Positions 33,222-41,684 of a stretch of DNA of 42,706 nt are shown here, piece by piece (within the stretch, counting starts at the first letter, position 1; every line of letters begins with the position of its first letter). This stretch comes from Paenibacillus camerounensis (GTDB lineage: Bacteria; Bacillota; Bacilli; Paenibacillales; Paenibacillaceae). The stretch covers positions 1 through 42,706 of the forward strand of contig NZ_CCDG010000077.1 in the NCBI RefSeq assembly GCF_000723885.1, given 5' to 3'. The notes under the pieces were generated by a model. It was given only the letters and a program-made list of their open reading frames with translations, searched no databases and was not told the origin of the DNA. The position numbers were made by a program, and so were the translations under genes.

Positions 33222-34007
33222 TCAGCGGATCTCGGACGGGCTTTTGCCGGTGTGCTGCTTAAATTGGCGGCTGAAAAAGAAAATATCGCGGTAGCCCAGC
33301 GCATCCGCCACCTCCGTCACATTCATTCCCGCATACAGCAGGAGATGCTGCGCCCGCTCGATCCGGGCTCTGATGACATAGGACTGCACCGACGACCCGG
33401 TGATCTCCTTGAATTTGATCGAGAAGTAGCGGGGGGACAGCCCCGCCCGGGCAGCCAGATCCTCTACCCGGTGCGATGCCCCCGGATGCTGGCTTACGTA
33501 ATTGGCAACCTCATGGATTATTTCACTCAGTTGGTTGCTGACATGGCGTTCCACCGGCATCATCCGGTCCTCGCGCAGCAGATGAATCATCAGCTGTTTG
33601 AGAATCAGGCACCCCTCTTCCTCTGCGGCAAAGGTCTTCACCAGGAACAGCCGTACATAACGGGCCAGCAGATGCTCGAACTCCACGGTTTCGCCCAGCT
33701 CACGGTACGGCTCGGGAACTTCCGTCACCGGTTCGGTGATATCAAAATGAATATATGTAAGGACCAGCGGCTTTTGCGGATTATGTGTCGCATACGTATG
33801 ATCGCCCGGCCGGAACAGGAAGCAGCTTCCCTTGCCCACCTTAAAAGGAGTACCGTTGCGTACAACCGTCCCCTCCCCGCTCCAGACATAGAACAAATCA
33901 TAATTTTGCAGCGGCTTCTCTCTTTTCTGCCATCTCCAGCCCGGTTCGCAAACAATCTTCGCCAGGGCCGGCAGGATCACAAAAGAGGACGGCGATGCAT
34001 GAAGCAT
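33222..34007 (-). CDS. AraC-family transcription regulator with cupin sensor domain
   Basis: 261 residues from ATG 34007 (AGGAGGGG region upstream). The N-terminal half is a cupin (YDLFYVWSGEGTVVRNGTPF, GSCFLFRPGDHTY), the usual small-molecule or sugar-sensing barrel. The C-terminal AraC DNA-binding part has two helix-turn-helix units (VEDLAARAGLSPRYFSIKFK and VTEVADALGYRDIFFFSRQF) with GKSPSEIR at the end. Regulators of this layout control sugar uptake genes; no transporter or hydrolase neighbour is present, so the target is unknown. Confidence 0.88.
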   Translation of the reverse strand: MLHASPSSFVILPALAKIVCEPGWRWQKREKPLQNYDLFYVWSGEGTVVRNGTPFKVGKGSCFLFRPGDHTYATHNPQKPLVLTYIHFDITEPVTEVPEPYRELGETVEFEHLLARYVRLFLVKTFAAEEEGCLILKQLMIHLLREDRMMPVERHVSNQLSEIIHEVANYVSQHPGASHRVEDLAARAGLSPRYFSIKFKEITGSSVQSYVIRARIERAQHLLLYAGMNVTEVADALGYRDIFFFSRQFKQHTGKSPSEIR

Positions 34008-34161
34008 AATATTCCCCTCCTAAAGATTACTCATTAAATGTGTATGGCGCTGTTAGCCGACATAGGGCAGGTGGCATAATACCCGGTTCCCGCCAAGCTA
34101 TATCGACTCCCGGAACTTCAAAGTGCCTGTCCGAAAGGCGGAACCCTTGCCTGTGCCAGGC

Positions 34162-34296
34162 CGATTCAAGGGCATTTATGCTCTTCATTTCGCTTATTAG
34201 GCCACATTCATCGGATTCAATGGCAATTATGCTCTTCATTTCGCTCATTAGCCTGCATTCGGCGGATTCAAGGGCATTTATGCTCTTTATTTCGCT
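34162..34296. repeat. 51-bp tandem repeat, three copies (left part)
   Basis: Units begin GGATTCAA at 34213 and 34264 (first copy CGATTCAA at 34162) and contain TTATGCTCTTCATTTCGCT; exact spacing is 51 bp. The third unit is cut by the IS element. Copies continue beyond it at 35615. Both strands stay open over 17-codon units, giving spurious ORFs. Confidence 0.85.
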
Positions 34297-35219
34297 TTTT
34301 TCCTCGGCCAGAAGAAGGCGGACCGGTCTTCTAGGCCCATGACCCACTCTGAAAATCCAACCGGTGGCATGTTGCGAAGGCTGGTGTGCATTCTCCGGTT
34401 GTTATAGAAATCCATGTACCGGTCCACAGCTTCATAGGCCTCGTCGAACGTTTCGAATGCCTCTTTGCGGAACAAATCCCGATCGATATTACTATGGAAC
34501 GATTCAATAAAAGCATTTAAATCCGGCGTTCGAGGCGGAATGCGTTCATGAGTCATTCCCCAACTTTCACACATGTCTCCAAACAGGCGGCTGACGAACT
34601 GTGGGCCGTTGTCCGTTCGAATGACAGGGCGTTCACTGTCAGGGGCACAGTGACGGTCCATGGCGCGCCCCAGCGTCTGGCAGGCGTGCTTGGCCTCACA
34701 CGACGATCCTCGGTGGTAGCCCACAATGACACGGGTAAACACATCGATAATGCTCAGGACGAAGAAATGCCGGTCCCGGCCCGCCACGTATCCGTACTTA
34801 ATGTCCATCTGCCAGAGCTGGCCCGCTCCGGTAATAACCCGGTTCTCCGGCAGCTTCCGGGGATGCTTAAAGCGCTTGTGACGCTGGGGCTGCAGGATCT
34901 CCAGCGCCTGACACAGCCGGTAGCTTTTCTTGTGATTGAGCTTAAGCCTGTGCTGGTTCCACAAGCACTTGGCCAGGAGCTTGTACCCGTACACGTGCTC
35001 TTCTCCAGCGACCAGTTCCAGAAGCATTTCCTGGATCTGCCCGTCGCTAATCTTCTCTCCAGACTCGGTCAGGGAATAGCCGGGTACGGGTCTTCCGCAC
35101 CCCTGAGGTACGGCCTGTTCATCCTGTGACTTGCGTTTCTTACGGTCGTAATACGTAGACTCTGCTAGCCCCACGAGACGTAGTACCAACGCTGCTTTAT
35201 TCCCCTGCTTAATGAACAT
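34287..35219 (-). CDS. IS3-family transposase OrfB (DDE integrase)
   Basis: 310 residues with the rve core: WQMDIKYGYVAGRD (first Asp), VIRTDNGPQFVSRLFGDM (second Asp), PDLNAFIESFHSNIDRDLF (catalytic Glu). HTH_21 part upstream (ISDGQIQEMLLELVAGEEHV). It is in the -1 frame relative to orfA, and a run of six A (near 35236) lies just before the orfA stop. Reading across gives KKIEVADMFIKQ, so programmed -1 slippage should make OrfAB. The last residues PRKKAK extend into the flanking repeat, so its C-terminus may not be native. Catalytic residues are intact. Confidence 0.9.
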   Translation of the reverse strand: MFIKQGNKAALVLRLVGLAESTYYDRKKRKSQDEQAVPQGCGRPVPGYSLTESGEKISDGQIQEMLLELVAGEEHVYGYKLLAKCLWNQHRLKLNHKKSYRLCQALEILQPQRHKRFKHPRKLPENRVITGAGQLWQMDIKYGYVAGRDRHFFVLSIIDVFTRVIVGYHRGSSCEAKHACQTLGRAMDRHCAPDSERPVIRTDNGPQFVSRLFGDMCESWGMTHERIPPRTPDLNAFIESFHSNIDRDLFRKEAFETFDEAYEAVDRYMDFYNNRRMHTSLRNMPPVGFSEWVMGLEDRSAFFWPRKKAK

Positions 35220-35224
35220 ATCGG

Positions 35225-35539
35225 CTACCTCGATTTTTTCGGATAAGCAGGGGTTGGCTTTTTTAGCAGTTCACGCAGAATTTCAATCTCTAGCTCCTTT
35301 TCACCAAGGATCTTCACAGCCTTCTCGTATTTCTGCTCGACATCCAGCAGGCGTTTCCGTTCCTCTACCTGATCTTGGGGATACGGATGATCTTGTTCCC
35401 CATGGGCTTCCCGGTAATCTCTCACCCACTGATTCACCGTCGATGGGGTCACTCCATACTTTCGGGCAACCGCCGCTGACTTAATGCCGGACAACACCTC
35501 TTGCGCGGCCTTCTCTCTTGTTCCTGTTAAGTGTCCCAT
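35225..35539 (-). CDS. IS3-family OrfA (HTH DNA-binding subunit)
   Basis: The start chosen is the second ATG at 35539 (GGAGG 9 nt upstream); the ATG at 35548 abuts the ribosome binding site. The HTH_Tnp_1 motif is TREKAAQEVLSGIKSAAVAR, KYGVTPSTVNQWVRDYREAH, followed by a leucine-zipper-like coiled coil ERKRLLDVEQKYEKAVKILG EKELEIEILREL. OrfA binds the IS ends and is fused to OrfB by frameshift. Confidence 0.88.
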   Translation of the reverse strand: MGHLTGTREKAAQEVLSGIKSAAVARKYGVTPSTVNQWVRDYREAHGEQDHPYPQDQVEERKRLLDVEQKYEKAVKILGEKELEIEILRELLKKPTPAYPKKSR

Positions 35540-35614
35540 ACCGTTCATCCTCCTCCTGTATCTAGTCTACATTTTTGTGGGGGAGGACTCCAACTTCTTT
35601 AGGGGGCTGTGGAG

Positions 35615-35735
35615 TTATGCTCTTCATTTCGCTCATTAGCCTACATTCGGCGGATTCAAGGGTATATATACTCTTCATTTCGCTTATTAGCCTACATTTA
35701 GCGGATTCAGAGGCATTTGTGCTCTTCATTACTTA
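35615..35735. repeat. 51-bp tandem repeat (right part)
   Basis: A partial copy from 35615, a full one at 35652-35702 and a decaying one from 35703, in the same 51-bp spacing as the left part. Confidence 0.8.
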
Positions 35736-35814
35736 GGCGTCCGCTTTAGGCGAAAACTTACCATATGAATTATTCACTTTAGTCAGGTACCTCCAAAGCA
35801 GCACTAGCATTAAC

Positions 35815-35990
35815 AAGGGGATTTTTCCCTTTAAACAGAGCCGTTTAGCCTACTAATAGTGTCATGAAAGGGATTTTTCCCTTTGAGCAGAGCATTTCGG
35901 CACGCACTGGTGCTATTAAAGGGATTTACCGCTCCGCCTATTCAAGCAGCTCGCCACTTGCCACTGGTTCTTTAAAGTATTTCCCCCTTT
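35815..35990. repeat. Second tandem repeat family, about 52 bp, with a palindromic core
   Basis: AAAGGGATTTTTCCCTTT-type dyads recur at 35815, 35867, 35919 and, poorly, 35974, with about 52-bp spacing. The rest of 35736-36177 has no gene; this repeat is the only feature I see there. Confidence 0.65.
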
Positions 35991-36177
35991 ACTCACCAGC
36001 CCCGCCTTAAACGCACCCGGGCATTAAGGTGCCATCTACGATCTTGATCGTTTGTTACTTTATGGATGTATGTCAGGGCCGAGCTTTGGACGCGGTTCAG
36101 ACGGATTAGTGTTACCAGCACCGTAAAGCACAACTAATATGGCTGACACTTTATTTCTTATCTTTAATAATACCTTG

Positions 36178-37896
36178 TCACGGCAGGTTTTGCACATCAT
36201 TCCAGGCCTGCAGCAGCCGGCTTACTCCCTCCTCCAGCGCTGCGGCATCGAGGTGGGCGAATGAGAAGCAGGCCGCTGCGCTGCCCGCCCTGATCCTGTA
36301 CAGCACAGCGTCGCGGAAGTCTGTGCCGCGCCGGAGCGCCGCTGCCCGAAAGGCGGCGAACTCCGCATCGCTGCGCAGCCAGCGTGCATACAGATGCAGG
36401 CCGGCGTCACCCGGCAGCACCTCAAGAACACCTCCAAGCCGCACTGTGAGCAGCGTCCGGAGAAGCCGCGCGCGTTCACCGTAGATGCGCGTCATGCGCC
36501 GCAGGTGCCGGCCGTAACCGCCGGTACTCATGAACCGCGCCAAAGCCCGCTGCTCCAGCTGGCCTGCGGGCAGCGGCTCATACAGCGCCTTGGCTGCAAT
36601 CACGGGCGCAGCCAGCGAAGCAGGCAGCACGGCGAAGCCCACGCGCAGCCCGAAGAACATACTGTTAGAGAACGAGCCGACATATACGACCCGTTCCTCC
36701 CGGTCCAGCGCCTTAAGCGGCTCAATAGGCCGGCCGCCCCAACGGAACTCGCTGTCATAATCATCCTCGATAATGACAGCTTCATGACGCCGGGCCCATT
36801 CCAGCAGCCAGCGCCGGCGCTCCAGCGGAAGTACAGCCCCGGTAGGAAACTGGCGGCTCGGCGTTACGAACAGCAGCCGGGCCGCCCAGTCCTCGGGGAC
36901 CAGCCCTTCTGCATCCACCCTGCCCGGCAGCAGCCTGCCGCCGCTGATCTCCACCGCACGGCGGATACCGTGATAGCCCGGGTCTTCAACCACCGCGCTG
37001 CTGCCCTGCTCCAGCAGAAGCTGGGTCAGGATCATGATGCCCTGCATTGAGCCGCTGAACAGCACAATCTGTCCTGCCTCGGCACGGATACCCCGGGTAA
37101 TCCGCAGATGAGCAGCGATCGACCGCCGCAGCCCTTCGTCTCCTTGGGGCGGACAGTAGCTGTCCAGCAGGCCGCCCTGCTTGCCTCCGGCATAGTTCAG
37201 CGCGCTCCGCCACTCCGCATACGGGAACTGTCCTGCCTGCATTCCGCTGCTGCGGAAGCTGATGAAGCCATCCCCGGTCCTCTCATACACAGTGAGCTGA
37301 CGCTCCATAAGGCGCTCTCCCCAGGCACTAAGCTTAACCGGCCCGGCAGCAGCCGGCCCGCTCCCGTAACCAGATACGCCCTCCGCAGTCAATCCCACGC
37401 TGACAAGAGTGGAAGCACTGCCAGCTTCCGTCTCACTTCCGCCGCTATTCCCCGGTGCAGCACTGCCAGCTTCCGTTTCGCTCCCGCCGCCGTTCCCCGT
37501 TACAGAACCGCCAGCTTCCGCCTCACTCCCGCCATTCTCCCTGAGCGCTGAACTACCGGCCTTCAGATAGCCGTCACGCTCCACTCCAGGCCGGACAAAT
37601 GGAAGGCTTCCGGCGTCTTGCCCTTCATCGTCATCGCCCAAAAAACCGCCCTCCGAGACAAAAGCCCCCCGCCCCCGCTCCGTCCTGATATAACCGTCCG
37701 CCAGCAGCATATCGTACACCTGGGATGCCGAGCCGCGGGACAGCAGGTACAGCCCGGCCAGCTTTCTTGTTGAAAGCAGCCTCGTCCCTCCGGGCAGTGT
37801 TCCGTCCAGAATTGCTGAGCGGAGTGCGTGGTACAGCGCCAGATATTTGTAACGGTAGATGTCCAGATACTGTTCATATGGAAGTGTAAAGTTCAT
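36178..37896 (-). CDS. MocR/PdxR-type regulator (GntR HTH plus aminotransferase fold) lacking the PLP lysine
   Basis: 572 residues, longer than the usual 460-490. Residues 1-85 are a GntR winged helix (LYHALRSAILDGTLPGGTRL, LSTRKLAGLYLLSRGSASQV). Residues about 90-195 are a Gly/Ser/Glu-rich linker with three imperfect GGSETEAGSAAPGNS repeats. From about 195 comes a type I aminotransferase fold: SGSMQGIMIL, VEDPGYHG, VTPSRQFPTG, EDDYDSEFRW. The PLP-lysine site reads GSFSNSMFFGLRVGF, where MocR proteins have SFSK; codon AAC at about 36668 encodes Asn. PLP could therefore not form its usual Schiff base. Divergent from a PPOX-family gene, which a MocR would normally regulate. Confidence 0.85.
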   Translation of the reverse strand: MNFTLPYEQYLDIYRYKYLALYHALRSAILDGTLPGGTRLLSTRKLAGLYLLSRGSASQVYDMLLADGYIRTERGRGAFVSEGGFLGDDDEGQDAGSLPFVRPGVERDGYLKAGSSALRENGGSEAEAGGSVTGNGGGSETEAGSAAPGNSGGSETEAGSASTLVSVGLTAEGVSGYGSGPAAAGPVKLSAWGERLMERQLTVYERTGDGFISFRSSGMQAGQFPYAEWRSALNYAGGKQGGLLDSYCPPQGDEGLRRSIAAHLRITRGIRAEAGQIVLFSGSMQGIMILTQLLLEQGSSAVVEDPGYHGIRRAVEISGGRLLPGRVDAEGLVPEDWAARLLFVTPSRQFPTGAVLPLERRRWLLEWARRHEAVIIEDDYDSEFRWGGRPIEPLKALDREERVVYVGSFSNSMFFGLRVGFAVLPASLAAPVIAAKALYEPLPAGQLEQRALARFMSTGGYGRHLRRMTRIYGERARLLRTLLTVRLGGVLEVLPGDAGLHLYARWLRSDAEFAAFRAAALRRGTDFRDAVLYRIRAGSAAACFSFAHLDAAALEEGVSRLLQAWNDVQNLP

Positions 37897-37933
37897 CCCT
37901 ATCCTTCTTCCTCAAGAGTGGACTAATAAAATT

Positions 37934-37962
37934 AATGTAAACCGGTCCTTTTTTATTGTCAA
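37934..37962 (-). promoter_or_regulatory. Probable sigma-A promoter of the MocR gene
   Basis: TTGACA (37962-37957), 17-nt spacer, TACATT (37939-37934) on the minus strand, about 40 nt before the start. The sites sit in the divergent region shared with the PPOX gene, where such a regulator would bind. Confidence 0.5.
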
Positions 37963-38005
37963 TTCTTGCTTTATGCTTGATGAAATTAGGAAAGGGTGAT
38001 ACGCC

Positions 38006-38620
38006 ATGCGCAGAAAAGAATTCCAGATCGAACAGGAGGAGGAGATCGTATCCTTTCTCCAGGGGATGAGCTTCGGCTTTCTGGGAACGGCAGATGAACA
38101 GGGGTTTCCCCGGGTAACTCCGCTGAACTTTGTATATTCGGACGGCCATTTCTATTTCCACGGCAGCCATGCCGGAGGCAAAATGGACAGTATCCGCCGC
38201 CAGCAGCAGGTCTGCTTCACGGTAGCCGATGAATATGCGCTCATTCCGTCCTATTTCAGTGATCCCGAGCTGGCCTGTCCCGCAACAGCCTATTTCAAAA
38301 GCGTAACCGCCTACGGAAAGGCCGAGCCGGTTGAGGACCTCGCCGAAAAAGCAGCCGTCCTGTCACTCTTTATGCAGAAGCTCCAGCCTGAGGGCGGCTA
38401 TACCCTGATCACTGCTGAGGACCCCGTCTACCGGCCGCGGCTGAAAGGCGTAGCTGTTGTCCGGATTACTCCGGATGAATTGACCGCCAAATTCAAATTC
38501 GGCCAGAATCTCAAAGAGGATAAGCGTGCCGGCGTTGTACGCGGCCTCACAGAGCGCGGCGGAGCGCGTGATGCAGAAACGCTGGAGATGATGCAGAAAT
38601 TCTGTCCTTTTCATCCATAA
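38006..38620 (+). CDS. Pyridoxamine 5'-phosphate oxidase-related FMN-binding protein
   Basis: ATG 38006; 204 residues of the Pyridox_ox_2 split-barrel family. FGFLGTADEQGFPRVTPLNF, VYSDGHFYFHGSHAGGKMDS and IRRQQQVCFTVADEY are the characteristic FMN-contact strands. Members bind FMN or heme and reduce or detoxify compounds; true pyridoxine phosphate oxidase activity is unlikely to be assigned by sequence alone. The divergent MocR-type regulator suggests control linked to vitamin B6. Confidence 0.85.
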   Translation: MRRKEFQIEQEEEIVSFLQGMSFGFLGTADEQGFPRVTPLNFVYSDGHFYFHGSHAGGKMDSIRRQQQVCFTVADEYALIPSYFSDPELACPATAYFKSVTAYGKAEPVEDLAEKAAVLSLFMQKLQPEGGYTLITAEDPVYRPRLKGVAVVRITPDELTAKFKFGQNLKEDKRAGVVRGLTERGGARDAETLEMMQKFCPFHP

Positions 38621-38682
38621 AGAAATTTTTCGAAAAGTATTCATAAAACGCGGCTTTCTTCAGTGACGGCGGCAAGCCGCGG

Positions 38683-38691
38683 TGATATAAT
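38683..38691 (+). promoter_or_regulatory. Extended -10 promoter of the aminotransferase gene
   Basis: TGATATAAT (TGNTATAAT) with a poor -35 (GTGACG, 17 nt upstream). The start codon of the gene is 54 nt downstream. Confidence 0.6.
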
Positions 38692-38744
38692 GTTAGGCAA
38701 TGTTAACGTATATATCCCAGAAGAATACCGGAAGGATGAAACGG

Positions 38745-40052
38745 ATGAATCCACTGGCTGGACAATTGAACGACAACATCAAGGCAGGCAATGAACATGT
38801 ATACGATATGCTCTCCAATCTCGGCAAAGCGATCTATTTTCCAAAAGAGGGCATTCTGAGCCAATCTGCAGAAGCGACGGCTCATGCGAAGAAATATAAT
38901 GCTACCATCGGTATTGCAACTGAGCACGGCGTGCCTATGCACCTTGCCGTCATTCAGGATAAGCTGTCCGCTTACAATCCCAAAGACCTCTACGGCTATG
39001 CACCTCCAGCCGGCAAACCGGAGCTGCGGACCGTATGGCGGGAGAAGATGCTGCGCGAGAACCCGTCGCTTGAAGGCAAATCCTTCGGCAATCCTGTTGT
39101 AACCAACGCTCTGACACACGGGCTGAGCATTGTTGCCGATCTGTTCGCTGAGGAAGGCGATGCCGTCATCTATCCGGATAAGAACTGGGAGAATTACGAG
39201 CTGACCTTCGGCATCCGCCGGCTCAGCCGCATCGTGAATTATCCGCTTTTTACTGAAGATATGAAGTTTAACAGCGACGGGCTGCTGGATGCACTGCTGG
39301 CCCAGAAGGACCGCGGCAAAGCCATCGTGCTGCTGAACTTCCCTAATAATCCTACCGGCTACACACCGGGACTTGAAGAAGGCGAAGCGATCGTTGCCGC
39401 CGTCCTCCGTGCTGCTGAAGAGGGAATCAATGTCGTTGTTGTCAGCGATGATGCTTATTTCGGACTCTTTTTCGAGGATTCACTCAAGGAATCACTGTTC
39501 GGACGCCTGGCTAACCTGCATCCGCGGGTGCTTGCAGTTAAGGTGGACGGAGCCACCAAGGAAGAATTCGTCTGGGGCTTCCGCGTCGGCTTCATCACCT
39601 ACGCTTCTGAAGACAAGGAGCTGCTGGCTGCACTGGAGCAGAAGACGCTCGGCATTATCCGCGCAACGATCTCCAGCGGAGCCCATCCTTCGCAGACCTT
39701 TGTGCTGGATGCCCTAAAAGCGCCGGAGTTCCCGCAGCAGAAGGAAGAAAAGTTCCAGATTATGAAAGGCCGTGCCAATAAAGTGAAGGCGCTGCTGGAC
39801 AGCGGTAAGTACGGAGATGACGTATGGACGTATTATCCGTTCAACTCCGGTTACTTCATGTGCCTGAAGCTGAACACTGTGCCGGCCGAAGCACTGCGCC
39901 TGCACCTAATCCACCAGTACGGACTGGGGACGATCGCCCTCGGTGAGACCGATCTGCGCATCGCCTTCTCCTGTATTGAAGAAGACCAGCTCGAAGATCT
40001 GTTCGACATGGTATATGCCGGTATCCGTGACCTGGAGCAGGCTGATAAATAA
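38745..40052 (+). CDS. PLP-dependent class I/II aminotransferase
   Basis: ATG 38745 with GGAAGG 9 nt upstream; 435 residues. The N-terminus binds LSNLGKAIYFPKEGILSQSA. Conserved aminotransferase blocks: LYGYAPPAGKPELRTVW, VVTNALTHGLSIVADLF, LNFPNNPTGYTP, VSDDAYFGLF and VDGATKEEFVWGFRVGF with the catalytic lysine. FSCIEEDQL ends it. It transfers an amino group between an amino acid and a keto acid; the N-terminal length is typical of the Paenibacillus branch, but the substrate is not clear. Single gene, ended by the terminator at 40072. Confidence 0.88.
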   Translation: MNPLAGQLNDNIKAGNEHVYDMLSNLGKAIYFPKEGILSQSAEATAHAKKYNATIGIATEHGVPMHLAVIQDKLSAYNPKDLYGYAPPAGKPELRTVWREKMLRENPSLEGKSFGNPVVTNALTHGLSIVADLFAEEGDAVIYPDKNWENYELTFGIRRLSRIVNYPLFTEDMKFNSDGLLDALLAQKDRGKAIVLLNFPNNPTGYTPGLEEGEAIVAAVLRAAEEGINVVVVSDDAYFGLFFEDSLKESLFGRLANLHPRVLAVKVDGATKEEFVWGFRVGFITYASEDKELLAALEQKTLGIIRATISSGAHPSQTFVLDALKAPEFPQQKEEKFQIMKGRANKVKALLDSGKYGDDVWTYYPFNSGYFMCLKLNTVPAEALRLHLIHQYGLGTIALGETDLRIAFSCIEEDQLEDLFDMVYAGIRDLEQADK

Positions 40053-40071
40053 GAGGATATAATACCAGCAG

Positions 40072-40099
40072 ACAGTCCCGGACACCCGGGACTGTTTTT
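40072..40099 (+). terminator. Terminator of the aminotransferase gene
   Basis: ACAGTCCCGG and CCGGGACTGT arms, 4-nt loop, then TTTTT. Confidence 0.9.
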
Positions 40100-40261
40100 G
40101 ATTCTCCGGGGTCTCTGTTAAGTATGTGTGTAAGCTTTCATCTCCCTCCCGCTTTGCGGGTTATTTTACTGTCTCGCGGCATTGGCCTATACACGTTGTT
40201 CCCTCCGTACATACAATACGGTGTACTCAAGTACAACAACACATTCGAAAGGGGAATGAAC

Positions 40262-40372
40262 ATGAGCGAAGAAGTAAGAGGCGGATACGGATACGGCGGA
40301 TTCACAAGCACTGGCGCAATTCTGGTACTCTTCATCCTGCTGGTTATCATCAGCCGTTCACTCTTTGTCTAA
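40262..40372 (+). CDS. YjcZ-family sporulation mini-protein
   Basis: 36 residues from ATG 40262 (AAAGGGGAATGAAC upstream): MSEEVRGGYGYGGFTSTGAI, then LVLFILLVIISRSLFV. The Gly/Tyr-rich head followed by one membrane helix ending in arginine is the pattern of YjcZ / tiny transmembrane Bacillales proteins, linked to sporulation. Stands alone with terminators on both sides. A longer frame upstream has no ribosome binding site. Confidence 0.9.
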   Translation: MSEEVRGGYGYGGFTSTGAILVLFILLVIISRSLFV

Positions 40373-40393
40373 CCGAAATTCTTGATATACAGC

Positions 40394-40437
40394 AAAGAAG
40401 CCTTGATGCGGGCGCAAGCCCCGTCAAGGCTTCTTTC
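40394..40437. terminator. Terminator between the YjcZ-type gene and ecsB
   Basis: AAGAAGCCTTGA and TCAAGGCTTCTTT arms with inner GCGGG/CCCCG, T-rich on both strands. It serves the converging genes. Confidence 0.85.
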
Positions 40438-40465
40438 TGTTAACAAGGCTTCTGTAAACGTTCAG

Positions 40466-41683
40466 CTACAGATCATCATCCGGATCAGCCGATTTACGCT
40501 GCATGTACAGTTTGAACAAGAAAGCCAGCACTGCCCCTGCCAGCAAGCTGCCGATGGCCGGAAGCGGCCGCTCGCCAACCGTCAGCAGGAAAGGCCAGCC
40601 CAGCAGCAGCGCCAGCACAAGCAAGGTCCGGAAAATAAACTGTGTAGTGCTGTCCGCCCTGCTGCCTGCAGGCAACGGGTAGATGGTCAGCCAGAAGGAT
40701 TCACTGTGCAGCTTGCGCAGCGCCGACAGCTGAATGCCGGTCAAAAACAGGAACAACAGGTAGATGCCGGTGCCGGCATAGCTGCTGCGGTTCCACAGGA
40801 CGAGCAGCATACCAAGTAACGCTATCCGCATTACAATTCCGAAGACGTCACCGCGGGCGAAGCTTTTGGTCAGCAGGAAGCGGTACGCGCTATCGCGGCG
40901 CCAGGCAATTCCCCTGCCCCAGCGGGACAGATAACGCCGGGCATAAGCCCGCTGCTCGCGTCCCGGCACATCTACGAACCAGCCGAGTATCATCAGCGCT
41001 CTTGTGCCCTGATTCTTCTCGGTGGCGATCAGCCGCTCCCAGGGAACGGCATGACGGCCTGGAACACGCAGCGCCGCTACATAAGCGGCTGCCAGCAGGG
41101 CGGCGAACATCAGGGCCCGCAGCGGCGGCTGCCACAGCCATGCCGCAAGCATTAATCCCCCCGCCGCCCAGCGCAGCAGCTGATAGCCGGCTGCAGCCGG
41201 ACGCGACAGCATGGCGATCTCCCGCCACAGCCCATAGCTGGACAGCAGCTTCACTGCAACCAGCAGCAGAGCTGTGTACAGCAGGGATTGAGGCGAAACG
41301 TCCGTGCGTATGTACAGCGGCCATAATGTAATGAGGATAAAGGCCATCCGCAGAAGCTTCCAGACATTCCCGCTCACCCAGGCCGGAGCAAAATACTCCT
41401 TCATCCGGTGGCCCTGCGGCAGCAGAAAAATCGTATCCGGACTCTGCAGATACGTCCGGAAGCTGCTGTGCACTGCTGCAGGCAGCAGGAGCACGAGCAT
41501 AATCCAGCGGATCGGCAGATCTGCCGGTATATCGCGAAGCAGCGCTGTATACCAGGCGGAGAACACAATCAGCACCATAAGCAGCACCATCGCTACTCCG
41601 CTCCTGATTACATAGCCCACGTAAGGGATCATGCTGCCCATGAACCGGCTACGCCGCTGCCGGCGCAGCTCTTTCAAATCCAT
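40466..41683 (-). CDS. ecsB: EcsB-type ABC transporter permease
   Basis: 405 residues from ATG 41683, 1 nt below the ecsA stop, with GGGAGGG upstream. Starts with a charged DLKELRRQRRSRFMGSMIPY segment and has several membrane spans (AMVLLMVLIVFSAWYTALL; MLVLLLPAAVHSSFR; MAFILITLWPLYIRT). Membrane partner of EcsA; in B. subtilis the pair affects competence, protein secretion and regulated intramembrane proteolysis. The family assignment is from position and topology. Confidence 0.8.
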   Translation of the reverse strand: MDLKELRRQRRSRFMGSMIPYVGYVIRSGVAMVLLMVLIVFSAWYTALLRDIPADLPIRWIMLVLLLPAAVHSSFRTYLQSPDTIFLLPQGHRMKEYFAPAWVSGNVWKLLRMAFILITLWPLYIRTDVSPQSLLYTALLLVAVKLLSSYGLWREIAMLSRPAAAGYQLLRWAAGGLMLAAWLWQPPLRALMFAALLAAAYVAALRVPGRHAVPWERLIATEKNQGTRALMILGWFVDVPGREQRAYARRYLSRWGRGIAWRRDSAYRFLLTKSFARGDVFGIVMRIALLGMLLVLWNRSSYAGTGIYLLFLFLTGIQLSALRKLHSESFWLTIYPLPAGSRADSTTQFIFRTLLVLALLLGWPFLLTVGERPLPAIGSLLAGAVLAFLFKLYMQRKSADPDDDL

Positions 41684-41684
41684 A

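Larger units (their letters stand above)
34287..35614 (-). mobile_element. IS3-family insertion sequence lodged in the 51-bp repeat array
   Basis: It contains orfA and orfB in the usual order. The upstream end is about 35614, where the repeat resumes after a unique segment. At the other end repeat sequence overlaps the last codons of orfB, so no terminal inverted repeat pair or target duplication is seen. Probably one end is truncated or altered by recombination with the repeat. Confidence 0.8.

Noticed and set aside
34027..34347. 106-residue ORF with 17-residue repeats (minus strand) and its plus-strand twin
   Set aside because: Both are read across the 51-bp DNA repeat and part of the IS; neither has a plausible start context.
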